A stretch of 64,000 bases of DNA from NCBI GenBank assembly GCA_002286855.1, contig NRSV01000018.1, positions 325,100 to 389,099 of the forward strand, read 5' to 3'. The DNA is from Bipolaris cookei. Its lineage: Eukaryota > Ascomycota > Dothideomycetes > Pleosporales > Pleosporaceae. Under the pieces are notes generated by a model that was not told where the DNA came from, ran no database searches, and saw only the letters and a list, made by a program, of their open reading frames with translations. Every line of letters begins with the position of its first letter. The stretch's first letter is position 1. The position numbers were made by a program, and so were the translations under genes. Positions 19,582 to 30,258 of the stretch are shown here, piece after piece.

Positions 19582-21204
19582 ATGTTACAACAACAACAGC
19601 AGTTACAGCCTTCTAGGGAATGTCAGATACGGCTTGCTCTTCAAGCTCTTAAACAGGACGCGAATCTCTCAGAACGACGCGCTGCAGCTCTTTATAACGT
19701 CTCTCGAACAACACTACGTCAAAGACGCGACGGACGGGCTTCACAAGCAGATCGTAGGTCTAAAACAATGAATCTATCTAAGCTTGAGGAGGATGTGGTT
19801 GTTCAGCATATAATTGATCTTGATTCACGTGGATTTCCCCCTAGGCTCGCAGATGTGGCTGATATGGCTAATTCTGTCCGCGCTGAGCGCAATCTAGGCC
19901 AGGTTGGCCAAAACTGGCCCAGTACATTCGTTAAGCGCCGCCCTGAGCCTCAAGTGAAGTTCAATCGCAAGTACGACTACAAGAGAGCCCTCTGTGAGGA
20001 CCCGAAGGCTATTCAAGACTGGTTCGGCCTAGTAGCCAATATGAAAGCCAAGTATGGTATCCAGGACGACGACACGTACAACTTTGACGAGACGGGCTTT
20101 ATGATGGGCCAGATTACTCCTGGAGCGGTTGTCACAGCTTCAGAGAGACGTGGACGACCAAAGGCTGTCCAGCCTGGCAATAGAGAGTGGGCAACGGTCA
20201 TCCAGGGCATCAATGCGACCGGGTGGACGATTCCGCCCTTCATTATCCTTAAGGCGCGCCACCACCTCTCAAGCTGGTACAAAGATGCAGATATACCCCA
20301 GAACTAGGTTATTGGGGTCTCTGAGAACGGCTGGACGACTAATAAGCTTGGTCTTGCGTGGCTTAAGCACTTTGATGAGCATACAAAGACGAAGAAGGTT
20401 GGTGTCCACCGCCTGCTTATTATTGACGGTCATGAGAGCCATAACTCGCTGGATTTCCAAAAATACTGCAAGGATCACAAGATTATTACTCTTTGTATGC
20501 CTCCACACTCGTCTCACCTCTTGCAGCCACTTGACGTGGGCTGTTTTGCCCCTTTGAAGCAGGCCTATGGACGCCAAGTCGAATCGCTTATGCGCACTCA
20601 CATCAACCACATCACCAAACAAGAGTTCCTACCTTGCTTTAAGCGGGCTTTTGACGCCTCATTTACTGCTAGCAATGTTCAAGGAGGGTTTCGAGGCGCT
20701 GGATTAGTCCCATTTGACCCAGAACGTGTCATATCAGCCCTTGATGTCAAGTTACGCACTCCATCACCCCTACCTATCAATATCCAGCCTTGGGTGTCGC
20801 AAACCCCAAGGAATACCCTTGAAATAGGGTCGCAATCGACGCTGGTGAAGCAGAGGATTCAAAGACACCTAGACAGCTCACCAACGTCTATGGTGGAGGC
20901 TTTTGAGAAGGTCTCAAAGGGGGCAGCTATCATCGCGCATAAGCTGGTGTTGGCGCAAAAACGGATTACTGAGCTTGAAGCAGCCAACGCAGCCGCCACG
21001 CGACGAAAAGCGCACAAAAGAAAGTGGATTCAGGCAGAGGGGACCTTGACAGTAGAAGATGGGGCGCGTAGTGATGGGAAGAAGGCAAAGAAGCAGAAGC
21101 GCGCTGAAGTAGGTGAACCATCTCAACGTCGGTGTCGACAGTGCAATCAGACTGGGCATAACGCGCGAACGTGCAAGTATGTAGCAGAAGTAGCCTCTGA
21201 ATGA
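19582..21204 (+). pseudogene. pogo-like transposase with one nonsense codon (element 3)
   Basis: The ATG at 19582 follows the left repeat and opens a 540-codon frame broken only by TAG at 20305-20307 (codon 242). Relatives have tryptophan there, so a single TGG-to-TAG change is likely. Domains in order: poly-Gln start, psq-type helix-turn-helix (ERRAAALYNVSRTTLRQR), CENP-B-type domain, DDE domain with Asp in YNFDETGF, LIIDGHESH and LQPLDVGCF, a Lys-rich coiled region, and a C-terminal CCHC knuckle CRQCNQTGHNARTC. All three catalytic Asp are kept. By family knowledge it would cut and paste elements with matching ends. As written, only a truncated protein without the second and third Asp would be made. 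Confidence 0.87.
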
Positions 21205-21272
21205 TATTTTGTATTACATTGCCCCAAATAGGCCCAGAGTAGGCTATATTAGACCATAATGTGGTAGTTTTA

Positions 21273-21332
21273 GTGGGGTCTTGGCAAAAGTGGACCGCGA
21301 ACCCGTGTGGACCGCGAACCCGTGAGGTACGT
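21273..21332 (-). repeat. Right terminal inverted repeat of pogo element 3, with 17-bp duplication
   Basis: Read inward from 21332: ACGTACCTC, then ACGGGTTCGCGGTCCAC twice, then TTTTGCCAAGACCCCAC. The left end (19518-19560) has the 17-mer once. Confidence 0.8.
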
Positions 21333-21348
21333 TAGCAAAAGAGGCGAC

Positions 21349-22559
21349 CACCCTGTTGACAAAATAATCGGCACCGCGCACGGGCCATCCCACCAAAAGT
21401 TGAGGACGGTATCACGTTCTACCATAACGACCTGTTTCGATACTTTAGAGTCTCTAAAAGATGTGGACGGGCTATACTACAACAATACGATCATATTTTT
21501 GATCGAAGATTTCATAATAATGAGGGATTTCAAGAGACTCGCGGCCGGCCGTCTTTACTTTCTGCCAAGGATCTTGAACGTCGTGACCGATTGCTTCAAG
21601 AGCTCGGATGGTCTGCAAGGACTATGACCTGGACTCAAATCGCAGAGGAGCTATATCTGGGCGTAAGTGGAAGGAATTTGCCAGAGGTACATGGGTAGTA
21701 TGGACTATCACAAGTGTATCGCCTGCTCGAAGGGCTGGACTTCGTCCAAGCTGGGCCATGAAGTACACTTTTCTAATGGGTCAGAAGAGAAAGTCCGAAT
21801 TATTAGAAAGCCTGGTGAAAGATACTGCGCTAGTTATATTCACCATACACTAGACTGAACGACTGAGAAATCCCACCGCCATCAGCATTCTTGGGCTGCT
21901 ATTGGGTACAACTTCAAGTCAGATCTATACTTTCACCATACAAAATCTCCCAACGGCAAGATAAGCCTAGACGTATACCGTGATCAGATACTTGAGCCAA
22001 TCGTCAAGACATGGATCCAGTGCGGCGATGACTTTGTACTTGAAGAAGATAATGATAGTGGGCACGGCGGAGGCCGTTCAACGCGTACGAATATTGTCCG
22101 GACTTGGAAGCAGCGCAATGGCTTAGAGTATTACTTCAACTGCCCAGAATCACCTGATTTGGCACCTATTGAGAACTGCTGGCGCCCGCCCAAACAATAT
22201 ATGCTCCGATTCCCGCATTGGGATGAGTTCGAAACACATGAATTAGCTATAGAAGGCTGGCAGAAAGTCTCTCAACACTATATCAATGAGCAAGTGAACA
22301 GTATGCTGCAGAGACTACGTGATTATATCGAGTTAGACGGCCAAATGACTGGTTGGTAAGCAGTTAGGCTGGAAAAACTGTCTTAAAATTGTCCAAACAC
22401 CAAAATACTAGCAGATTTCAATATTTACGCAATATGTACAGCTTCAAAAGTGATTTGCAGCTCACAAAATGTTATATTTGATCTTATTTTCGTGGGGTGC
22501 GCGCGTTGTTGTAGTGCGCCAAGCCATTTTGCAGTGCCGATTATTTTGTCAACAGGGTG
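21349..22559 (+). mobile_element. Tc1/mariner-like DNA transposon, decayed
   Basis: Perfect 25-26 bp inverted ends: CACCCTGTTGACAAAATAAT at 21349 onward and its complement ending at 22559. The 1.21-kb body holds fragments of a DDE_3-type transposase in the forward direction. A TA duplication is not visible; both junctions lie in pieces of pogo right-end sequence. Confidence 0.75.
21395..22359 (+). pseudogene. Tc1/mariner-like transposase, broken
   Basis: The N-terminal helix-turn-helix part is readable as YHNDLFRYFRVSKRCGRAIL and GRPSLLSAKDLERRDRLL. A second frame carries CIACSKGWTSSKLG joined to EVHFSNGSEEKVRIIRKPG, with the stretch that normally holds the first catalytic Asp apparently deleted. 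The last third returns the motifs LEEDNDSGHG and CPESPDLAPIENCW, with the second and third acidic residues, up to the stop at 22359. Several stops and frame changes lie between these pieces, so it cannot be functional. Confidence 0.75.
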
Positions 22560-22590
22560 CCCGTGTGGACCGTGAACTCGTGAGGTACGT
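22560..22590 (-). repeat. Solo pogo right-end fragment
   Basis: Read on the minus strand: ACGTACCTCACGAGTTCACG then GTCCACACGGG, followed by TA at 22591-22592 on the outer side. It matches the right end of element 3 with two transition differences and is cut off by the Tc1-like end. Confidence 0.65.
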
Positions 22591-22833
22591 TATAGGATTC
22601 AGTCTTCTTCTTCATATTTTATGCAACTCCAGTTGTTTGACTCAATTAAGGTCTTTGCCGTGCCAACAAGACGTTTCAGCTAAAGTGATGGTAAAAAACG
22701 ACAATACTTTACGAATATAAATTATGAGCGCGTTGCAAGTATTCTGCTGATGATACAAACCAAATATCGGGGTGCCCCAGCAAGGTACGCACAAGTTCAA
22801 GGAAGACGCAACGCGCCTATGGAGGTTGAGAGT

Positions 22834-24747
22834 TTAGAAGTGGGGGGTGTTGAGTGCCATAAGGCAGAGGAGACCGGAAATAAGACCAGCGACGGGAAGG
22901 GTAAGAACCTAAGCCATGTTAGAAATCGACAAAGCACAAATGAGTTCGAAAAGACGTACCCATCCAGAGAAGATGAAGGCAATCTGGCGCCAGTTGACAG
23001 CGCCAAGATCGTAGTTCATCAGCGCAACACCGACGGCCGATCCAGTCAAGCACTGAGTGGTTGAGACAGGTAATCCAAGCCTAGAGGCGAGCAAAACAGT
23101 GACAGCAGCGCCCAATTCAACTGAAAACCCGCGAGTGGGTGACATTTGGGTAATTCTATTGCCAAGCGCACGGACGATGTGGTAGCCGTAGAACCAAAAT
23201 CCGAGGCCAAGCATGAGACCGGCCACGACTAACATAAAGATGGGAGTCTTTGATCTAGTGGCGACCTCGCCTTCGAGGTAGACTTGGTATACAGCCGACC
23301 AAGGGCCAACAGCGTTTGCTACGTCGTTGGAACCGTGCGCGATAGACATCATCATGGCAGAGACAACTTGGCAGTAGGTCCAAAGATGCTCAACACGAAC
23401 ATCGTAACGTTTGGCCTTGGAATGGATGGCACGCAGTAGATCGTTGTCGTGCGTAATGACGTCGATAGAAACACCTCGCAGAAACCCGAATTTGAGATAT
23501 GCCCACCACTTTTGGGGGTTGAACCAAGACAGGGACTTGACGGGAACAATCCAACGTTCATAAGGCTCGGGCTTCTTCCGGACCAAATGTACAGGAGTAT
23601 TGGGTGTCTCTTCTACACGTGGCTTCTCCGGGTCACTTGGGAGATGACCATCGTTACTTTGCTTTATCGAGTCCGATGGGGATCCATCGCCAAGCTTGTT
23701 GATGCTTTCATCTTGGGTAGAGCTTTTGCCGGCATTTCTGTCCTGGTGTGTTCCGGCATGAACCTGTCCATAGGCGTCGGCATAGTAATCGGTAACATAT
23801 TCATCGCCTTTTCCAGGCCAAAAGAGCTTTGCGTCTTCTTTGAGAAGTCTGGGGCCAAGAATGACGTGCCAAATGCGGACACGAGGGTCCTTCATGATCA
23901 ACTTGCGTTTGAAAAAAGGAACAAAGAAGATGTAGCAAATTGCCAGACACCCAAAAAAGACACCAAGGATGATACCCGTGGCTTTTCCGGCACCGAATTC
24001 TTCGAGTGATGGTGCAGTAGGGGCTTCCACCACAATGAAGAGGGAAAGGAGAGCTCCCGTGATGGCAAAGTAGAAGGGAATAAAGCGCATGGCGTTCTTG
24101 AATGGATCCTTTCGTTCGAGAACCAAGTACTTAACTGTACCAAAGATTATGCCTGAGAAGGCAGCAGCAATCAATGGCGCAATGGCCCAGGAGGCAGCGA
24201 CTTGTGATAGGGAGCCATCCTCCCAGGCCCACTTGGCATCAGTCCGACTTGCAAAGCCGGCTCCAACGATAGCACCGACAACAGTCTGAGTAGTGGAGAC
24301 GGGCATGCCCAGCTTTGTAGCAAGCATCAGCCAGAAGGCACTACCAACCTCTGTTGATTGTTAGCCTGGTGTGTTGTAGTTGTTGGTGTATGTTCTTACC
24401 AGCACAGCCCATGACCAGCATGAATGCCCCTGGATGACCTATGAAGCGATCGACGTCGATGATACCATTCTTGATGGTCGAAGTGACACGGGCGCCGAGC
24501 ACAACAGCACCGATGAACTCTGTGACAATGGCAAGTGGTCCAACTTGAGCCATTGTCAATGTTCGTGCCGCAACAGAGGCTGTTTTGATAGTCATTCGGC
24601 ATGCTTCGCGTGAGCGTGAGTCTGTTGTTACTCACTAGCATAGGCGTTGGCGACATCATTAGCACCATTACCAAAGGCAGAAAATACAAAAGCGATGGTG
24701 GTGATTGCAAGAATCCAGTCGTATTTTGCTGTCAGTGGAGACGCCAT
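22834..24747 (-). CDS. PHO89: PHO89-like sodium/phosphate symporter
   Basis: Model: complement(join(22834..22908,22960..24350,24400..24579,24636..24747)), 585 residues. The introns are 49-56 bases, GT-AG, and join in frame (NAYA/TSVAAR, GCA/EVGSAF, FSGW/VLTLPV). The family has two inverted halves, each with a GANDVANA-type motif and a PVSTTQ motif. Both are present: FGNGANDVANAYATS with GMPVSTTQ in the N-terminal half, and HGSNDVANAVGPW with GLPVSTTQ in the C-terminal half. A hydrophilic central loop rich in Ser, Asp and Lys separates them. The expected role is high-affinity Na+-coupled phosphate uptake at the plasma membrane, usually induced by phosphate starvation in fungi. The protein is of usual length. 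The 3' end lies only about 240 bp from the transposon cluster. Confidence 0.92.
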
Positions 24748-26259
24748 CTTGACTGTGTAGCTGTGAACCTGTGCTTGAGTAGTCCCGAGATTCTGGCAAC
24801 GCAGTCAACCTTATATGGTGGTTGTCTGCATCGATCATGTAGGGCATTAAAAGCAAAGTAGATGCATTGTGGAGAACGACAAGAAGCGCCGAGGATAGCA
24901 GGATGAGCGCCGAGTGCTAGGCTGCTGGTTGGATTGAGGTTTTGTGGTTTTTGGCTATCTGAGCTCACTCTCGTAATCGTATTTCTGCTGGTGGAGAGGT
25001 TTCGCCAAGTACATGAGATGTGCCCAGAGTTTCCGCTCTCTTGTCTTCGCCTTGGGGGTTGCTCAGCCTGCAAACTCGAATAACCAATGAGGGATAGCTA
25101 TTCAAGCACGCGTGTGGGTAGTTGGACATTAAGTGTTCGCATGTGTGGAAGAATATGGCATTCTTCCGTTGCTGTTGGTCTTGTTGGGTGCAGCTTGAGT
25201 GCGATGGTGTTGCTGTGTGGTGCAAAGGGGAGAACCAATAGTTGGTGCCAAGAGCAAGCGGGATGGCGACATGAAATGGGGCAGCCGCCGTGACATCCAA
25301 CTGAATGGAGAGAAGAATCGGCATTGCAGTTGTGTGGCGAGGGACTCGTGCTGTGTTCGCATGGGCATATCGTGAGCATATGGCCATGGTGGTTTCAACG
25401 CGACATGTCCATTTGTTTGGCTTGTATCTTACTAGGCCAGGGTTTCCGGATATCGGCAGCTGATCAGACTAGCCATGCGATCCTGCAGGCTGAGACGAGA
25501 TAAGCTCGGAACCAAAGGCGTGCACACACTGTAAGCATGTGCCTAGGAAACGATGACTGTTGTCGAGGGTCACGTGCTCGGGACGGCGGGCAACCCAGTA
25601 GCGCTAGCAACGCTTGCCAGGGCGGTCCGGGGTAATAAGTACTTAGGTTGGGATGTTGGGATCTTCCGAATATGTGTACAGAATCTTTTGGGCCCGGCAG
25701 CTGCAGCAAGTGCCTAACCCAATTCCATACATACATATGCATCATGCGTAGATGAGCATCACATACATGCTCTTACTGGCCCTGTGGTTGTATGGCAGCT
25801 GGGAGGCTTGAGGCGCTCACCTGAGATGGGTTGCGTCATCCCCCATGTCACTGTGTTAGGGCGCGGCGGATAGGGCGAAAGCCATAGGACAGCAACGAGG
25901 CGAGTAAAGGCGCAAGGTAAGAGTGAGTTAAGGGCGGATGCAGCCAGGCCAGTGCAGGAGAATAACCGCCAGCAAAATAAAGAGGCCTCAGTGAAGAGAC
26001 GAGCGAAGGACGGGTCGGCTGGACAATTGTCGGTTCTGGCGTGGGCGGCTTCCCCACGCTCGCTCTCTCGCTGTAAGACACCCCCGCCAATGGCTCGCTG
26101 TTAAAAATTACCTAGCTTATTACCTCCGAGCTCGCAACCTGGCCGCCAGCTTTGCTCCTCGGACGGCGTGTCGGCCGACTCACCACACGCTCCCCAGTGC
26201 CAGCTCTCTTCTTCACCGACCTCTGCGGCTCCTCTCGAGGCCAATTGCACTCGCTCGCC
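24748..26259. other. Divergent intergenic region between PHO89 and AGC1
   Basis: About 1.5 kb that must hold both promoters. CA- and GT-rich stretches and several long antisense open frames are present, but none has a family signal. No gene is accepted. Confidence 0.6.
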
Positions 26260-28598
26260 ATGGCCACCGTCAAGGAAGAAGTGCGCGAGGTGCTCCTCGG
26301 CACCACCGAGGAGCCCCAGCTGTCGCAGCTCACGCGCGCCGCCTTTATGAAGCACGCCAAAAAAGACGAGTCGGGCGAGTACTATCTCAACGAAGACCAG
26401 TTTATCACGGCTGTTGCCCCCGAAGGCGAAGACTACGTAAGCAGCCGGCTGGTGCAGTCGTGTGTCTGATAGTCCCGCTAACATCGCGCCCGCTTCTAGC
26501 ACAAGATCAAGCGATATCAGTACGGCATTCTCTTCCAGGTGGCCGACCGCGACCAGAAGGGCAAGGTCAACATCCACGACTGGTCTGTCTTCCAGAATCT
26601 GCTTGCAAAGCCCGACGCCGAGTACGAGGTCGTCTTCCGCTTCTTTGACAGGCGGCGCACCGGCTACATTGACTTTGACGAGTTCTACCAGACATGGAAG
26701 GCACACAAGACCGAGGACAGCCTGCCCTTTGACTGGGAGGGCCAGTGGGCGACGCTGTACATTGGTTCCAAGAGGCACAGGCACACCATGACGTATCCTC
26801 AGTTTGCCCAATTGCTGCGTGGACTGCAGGGCGAGCGGGTGCGTCAGGGCTTCACTTACTTTGACCGCAACCAGGATGGCTTCATTGAGCCAGAAGACTT
26901 TCAGCGCATAATACGCGAGACTGCAAGCCACAAGCTATCCGACTACCTGCTCGAGAACCTGCCCACATTATGCAACATCTCGGTGGGGAGCAAAATCTCA
27001 TACGCCAACGTGCGCGCTTTCCAGAACGTCATTCAGCAGATGGACATGATTGAGCTTATTATCCGCAACGCCACGCAAAAGAGCCCCGACGGCAAGATTA
27101 CCCGCACCGACTTCCTCAACGAGGCAGCTCGCATAAGCCGCTTCAACCTCTACACGCCCATGGAAGCAGATATTCTGTTCCACTTTGCTGGCTTGGACGA
27201 AGCGTCTGGCCGGCTCGGCCTGCGAGATTTTGCTCGCGTGCTCGACCCGTCATGGCACAAGATTGGCTCTCTGGCCGGGGCAGCGGTTGCTGATGCAGGA
27301 CAAAAGGTATTTGCGAGCACAAAGTCAATATGGCACGACATACTGGAGTCTGTGCACCACTTTGCTCTGGGATCCCTAGCTGGTGCATTTGGTGCCTTTA
27401 TGGTGTACCCTATTGATCTGGTCAAGACGAGGATGCAAAACCAGAGAAGCTCTGGTGTTGGCCAAGTGCTGTACAAGAACTCGCTCGACTGCGCCAGAAA
27501 AGTCATCAAGAACGAGGGATTCAAGGGCCTCTACTCGGGCGTGCTTCCTCAGCTCGTGGGTGTAGCGCCGGAGAAGGCAATCAAGCTCACGGTCAACGAT
27601 CTGGTGCGAGGTAAGCTGACAGACAAGTCAACGGGGCAGATCAAGTTTGCTTCTGAGATGTTGGCAGGTGGCACTGCAGGTGCCTGCCAAGTGGTAAGTG
27701 ATGCTGGGGTTGCGGCGCAGGGTTTTGTAGAGGTGGACGGGCTAACGTGGCACACTGCAGGTATTTACCAACCCGCTGGAGATTGTCAAGATTCGGCTAC
27801 AAGTTCAGGGTGAACTGTCCAAGAACGTCGAGGGTGTTCCGCGGCGGTCAGCCATGTGGATTGTGCGGAACCTGGGTCTTGTGGGCTTATACAAGGGAGC
27901 CAGCGCGTGTCTGTTGCGTGACGGTAGGTGTTTGTGGTGGTGTTGAGGTTGAGGTCGAGGCCATGACTGACGAATGCTTTTTCTAGTCCCCTTCTCGGCC
28001 ATTTACTTTCCTACCTACAGCCATTTGAAGAAGGACTTTTTCGGCGAGAGCCCGCAAAAGTCGCTCGGGGTTGTGCAGATGTTGACTGCGGGCGCCATGG
28101 CGGGTATGCCAGCGGCGTACTTTACCACGCCATGCGACGTGATCAAGACGAGGCTGCAGGTGGAGGCGCGCAAGGGCGAGGTTGCATACACTGGGCTACG
28201 ACACGCGGCGGTGACCATCTGGAAGGAAGAAGGCTTCAAGGCGTTCTTCAAAGGCGGGCCGGCGCGCATCATGCGATCGTCTCCGCAGTTTGGCTTTACG
28301 CTGGCCGGGTACGAGGTTCTGCAGCGAGGTAAGTGGCGCGTAGAGGCGATGGCGGGGGTTGAGGTGAGAAGCTAACAAGACGACAGCGCTGCCGATGCCG
28401 GGATCATCGCAGGCAGACGCGTCGAGCCTGGAGCCATCGGTGGGTCTGGAAGAGGCAAAGGCACCGTTGCCGTACCTCCGCAGCCGCAATGCACTCAAGG
28501 TGATCCTGGACCTGGACGAGAATTTTGGGCGTCCCAAGCTGGCGAAGGATGCGAAGTTTGTAGGGATTCCCGGATTTGGCAGGCGGCCGGAGGCTTAG
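26260..28598 (+). CDS. AGC1: Calcium-binding mitochondrial aspartate/glutamate carrier
   Basis: Model: join(26260..26436,26500..27693,27761..27923,27987..28328,28387..28598), 695 residues, the usual length for aralar/Agc1-type carriers. The N-terminal half holds EF-hand repeats; the clearest loop is FDRNQDGFIEPEDF, with weaker ones at ADRDQKGKVNIHDW and FDRRRTGYIDFDEF. The C-terminal half has three mitochondrial carrier repeats with signatures YPIDLVKTRMQ, NPLEIVKIRLQ and TPCDVIKTRLQ. All introns are short GT-AG and remove frame breaks inside the carrier repeats. The family exchanges aspartate for glutamate across the inner mitochondrial membrane and supports the malate-aspartate NADH shuttle. 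Calcium control through the EF-hands is known in animals and uncertain in fungi. The yeast Agc1 lacks full EF-hands; this one is closer to the animal layout. Confidence 0.92.
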
Positions 28599-28730
28599 AG
28601 CCGGGGCGCGGGCGGTCAGTGGAGTGGCATGAGGGCAGCACAGCGAGGACAACGGATACAAGTGTACTGTGTAAGTAGTGGTAGAGGCGAGGAGATGGGG
28701 GTTTAGTCTACATAGGCAGTAGATGGGCAG

Positions 28731-28758
28731 ATGGATACATGGATACATGGATACATGG
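28731..28758 (+). repeat. (ATGGATAC)n microsatellite
   Basis: Three and a half perfect ATGGATAC units, in the 3' flank of AGC1. Confidence 0.8.
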
Positions 28759-29136
28759 CCGCGGGTCAGGCAGGGCACGGCGGCTGTTGCATGTTTGGTT
28801 CTTGATCTGCAGGTGTGTGTACATATTTAGGCGTCAGGGAGCGGCAAAGACAGGGGGTGCAGAGAGCGAGAGGAAGATTGTGGAATAGGACCGATGCAGG
28901 TGGTCGGAGCCGCGTCTTTTCTCTGCTGTTCCTTTTTCTTCCTTTCTGCTGCTCGGCACAGTGAATTTGGTTTTTCCCGCGGGCTGCTGGCGAACCCCGT
29001 GGAGAGGGGAGGTGCAGTGTGGGGTCCTGGGCAAGCTAGCGGCTGCAAAAGCGGGGGAGGGCAAGCTCGGGCGAAACCTTTGGCCCTGCTGGGTGCACTT
29101 GGGGCTGGTTGGTGGGAGAGCCTCAACTGTGGATTG

Positions 29137-29240
29137 GGCTGGCGGGCTGGCGGGCTGGCGGGCTTGCTGGCGGGCTGGCGGGCTGGCGGGCTTGCTGGCG
29201 GGCTGGCGGGCTGGCGTGCTTGCTGGCTTGCTGGCTGCCC
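29137..29240 (+). repeat. GC-rich minisatellite with 8-bp subunits in a 28-bp higher-order unit
   Basis: GGCGGGCT units are arranged as groups of three separated by TGCT, giving a repeated 28-bp period that decays to GGCTTGCT at the right edge. About 35 bases further on, GCAGCCAGCCAGCCAGCG is complementary to the repeat and could pair with it. Confidence 0.8.
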
Positions 29241-30258
29241 GGCTGCGCCTCTTCGTCCGCCTGCCCACGCACAAGCAGCCAGCCAGCCAGCGACGATGCC
29301 GTTGCCGTTGCCATTGCTGCCACTGCGGTTACTATTCCTGCCCCGACTCCTACTGCTGCGACTCTGTCGTGCCGCCCACCTGTTCTCTTCACCTCCCTCC
29401 TTCTGCTCTGCGCGCTCGCGGTTATTAGCCCGTCCCTTGCGACCCGACTTGCGCCCTTTCCCACTCCATGCAGGGCAGCCCGTCCACTCAATCCAGTCAA
29501 CAACCGCCTACCACCACCACAACCACCCCCCGCAATCAGCCTCCTCCCCATCCAGCCCACCCCGTCCCTCACATGTCCTGACCACCACCACCACTACCAC
29601 CATCACTGCACCATCGCCGCCAGAGCCCCAGCACTGCAACACCCGCCAGTCCTCTCATATGCCCTACGCCCTCCAAGCTCCGCCCTCCTCCGCGCCCGAG
29701 CCCCAGTTGATGTTTATCATCGGCACACGCCTTGGACACCGCCTTGAGGCTGAAAAAGAGCCGTCGCACTGGCTCCCTCGGGTATGTTTCGCACCGCGCA
29801 GAGCCGCCTGCCTCCTCCCTCACATCCTTTGTTTTGACGTGTTTATTTTTTTCTCTCCCACCCACTTTGCATCATCTGCTCCACATGTAATTGTCCAAGG
29901 CTGCGCTCTTGCCCGTTTTCGCGACATGGCAATGCCCATGACTATCGTTCCTGCTCCACTTGCACTTACCCATCCCTGTCTGCCCCAGTCGCCTTGCGAC
30001 TTCTCCGCCTCCACCTCCACTTCGGCCTCGATCAAATCAGCCCGGATCAAGACACACGCACACAACATCACTCCCTCACAACCATGCTGACTCTAGTTCA
30101 GACTGCCATCAAAGACTGGTCTTCCCGTGTTACTCGCTCTTGTCATCGCCCCCGAGGTCTCTGCTTGGGCGCTTTCGCCGAACGGTCTTTGGGATAGCTT
30201 TCCCTCGGCCCGCTCGCATTGCTTACTGTATTCTCCCTTTGCACCCTTGGCTACCCAG

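Larger units (their letters stand above)
19518..21332 (+). mobile_element. pogo-like DNA transposon (element 3), nearly intact
   Basis: TA flanks at 19516-19517 and 21333-21334. The left end begins ACGTACCTCACGGGTTCG and continues through GGTCCACTTTTGCCAAGACCCCAC. The right end is its inverted match but contains ACGGGTTCGCGGTCCAC twice in tandem (17 bp). The 1,815-bp element encodes a full-length transposase interrupted by one stop. Its left flank is the (TAA)n tail shared with LINE copy 2. Confidence 0.87.
28599..30258. other. Long leader / promoter of the C2H2 gene with strand-asymmetric composition
   Basis: G-rich on the plus strand up to about 29,250, then strongly C- and T-rich up to the ATG at 30259. 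It holds an (ATGGATAC)n tract at 28731-28758 and a GC-rich minisatellite at 29137-29240. Very long open frames on both strands across the minisatellite and the C-rich part are by-products of composition. A long 5' untranslated region is likely in the second half. Confidence 0.55.

Noticed and set aside
29123..29572. Open frames on the minus strand with PARQPAS-type repeats
   Set aside because: Product of the 8-bp minisatellite; no start context or homology.
28894..30090. 398-codon open frame on the plus strand
   Set aside because: It runs through a GC-rich minisatellite and a C-rich leader; low-complexity composition keeps several frames open at once. No domain is visible.
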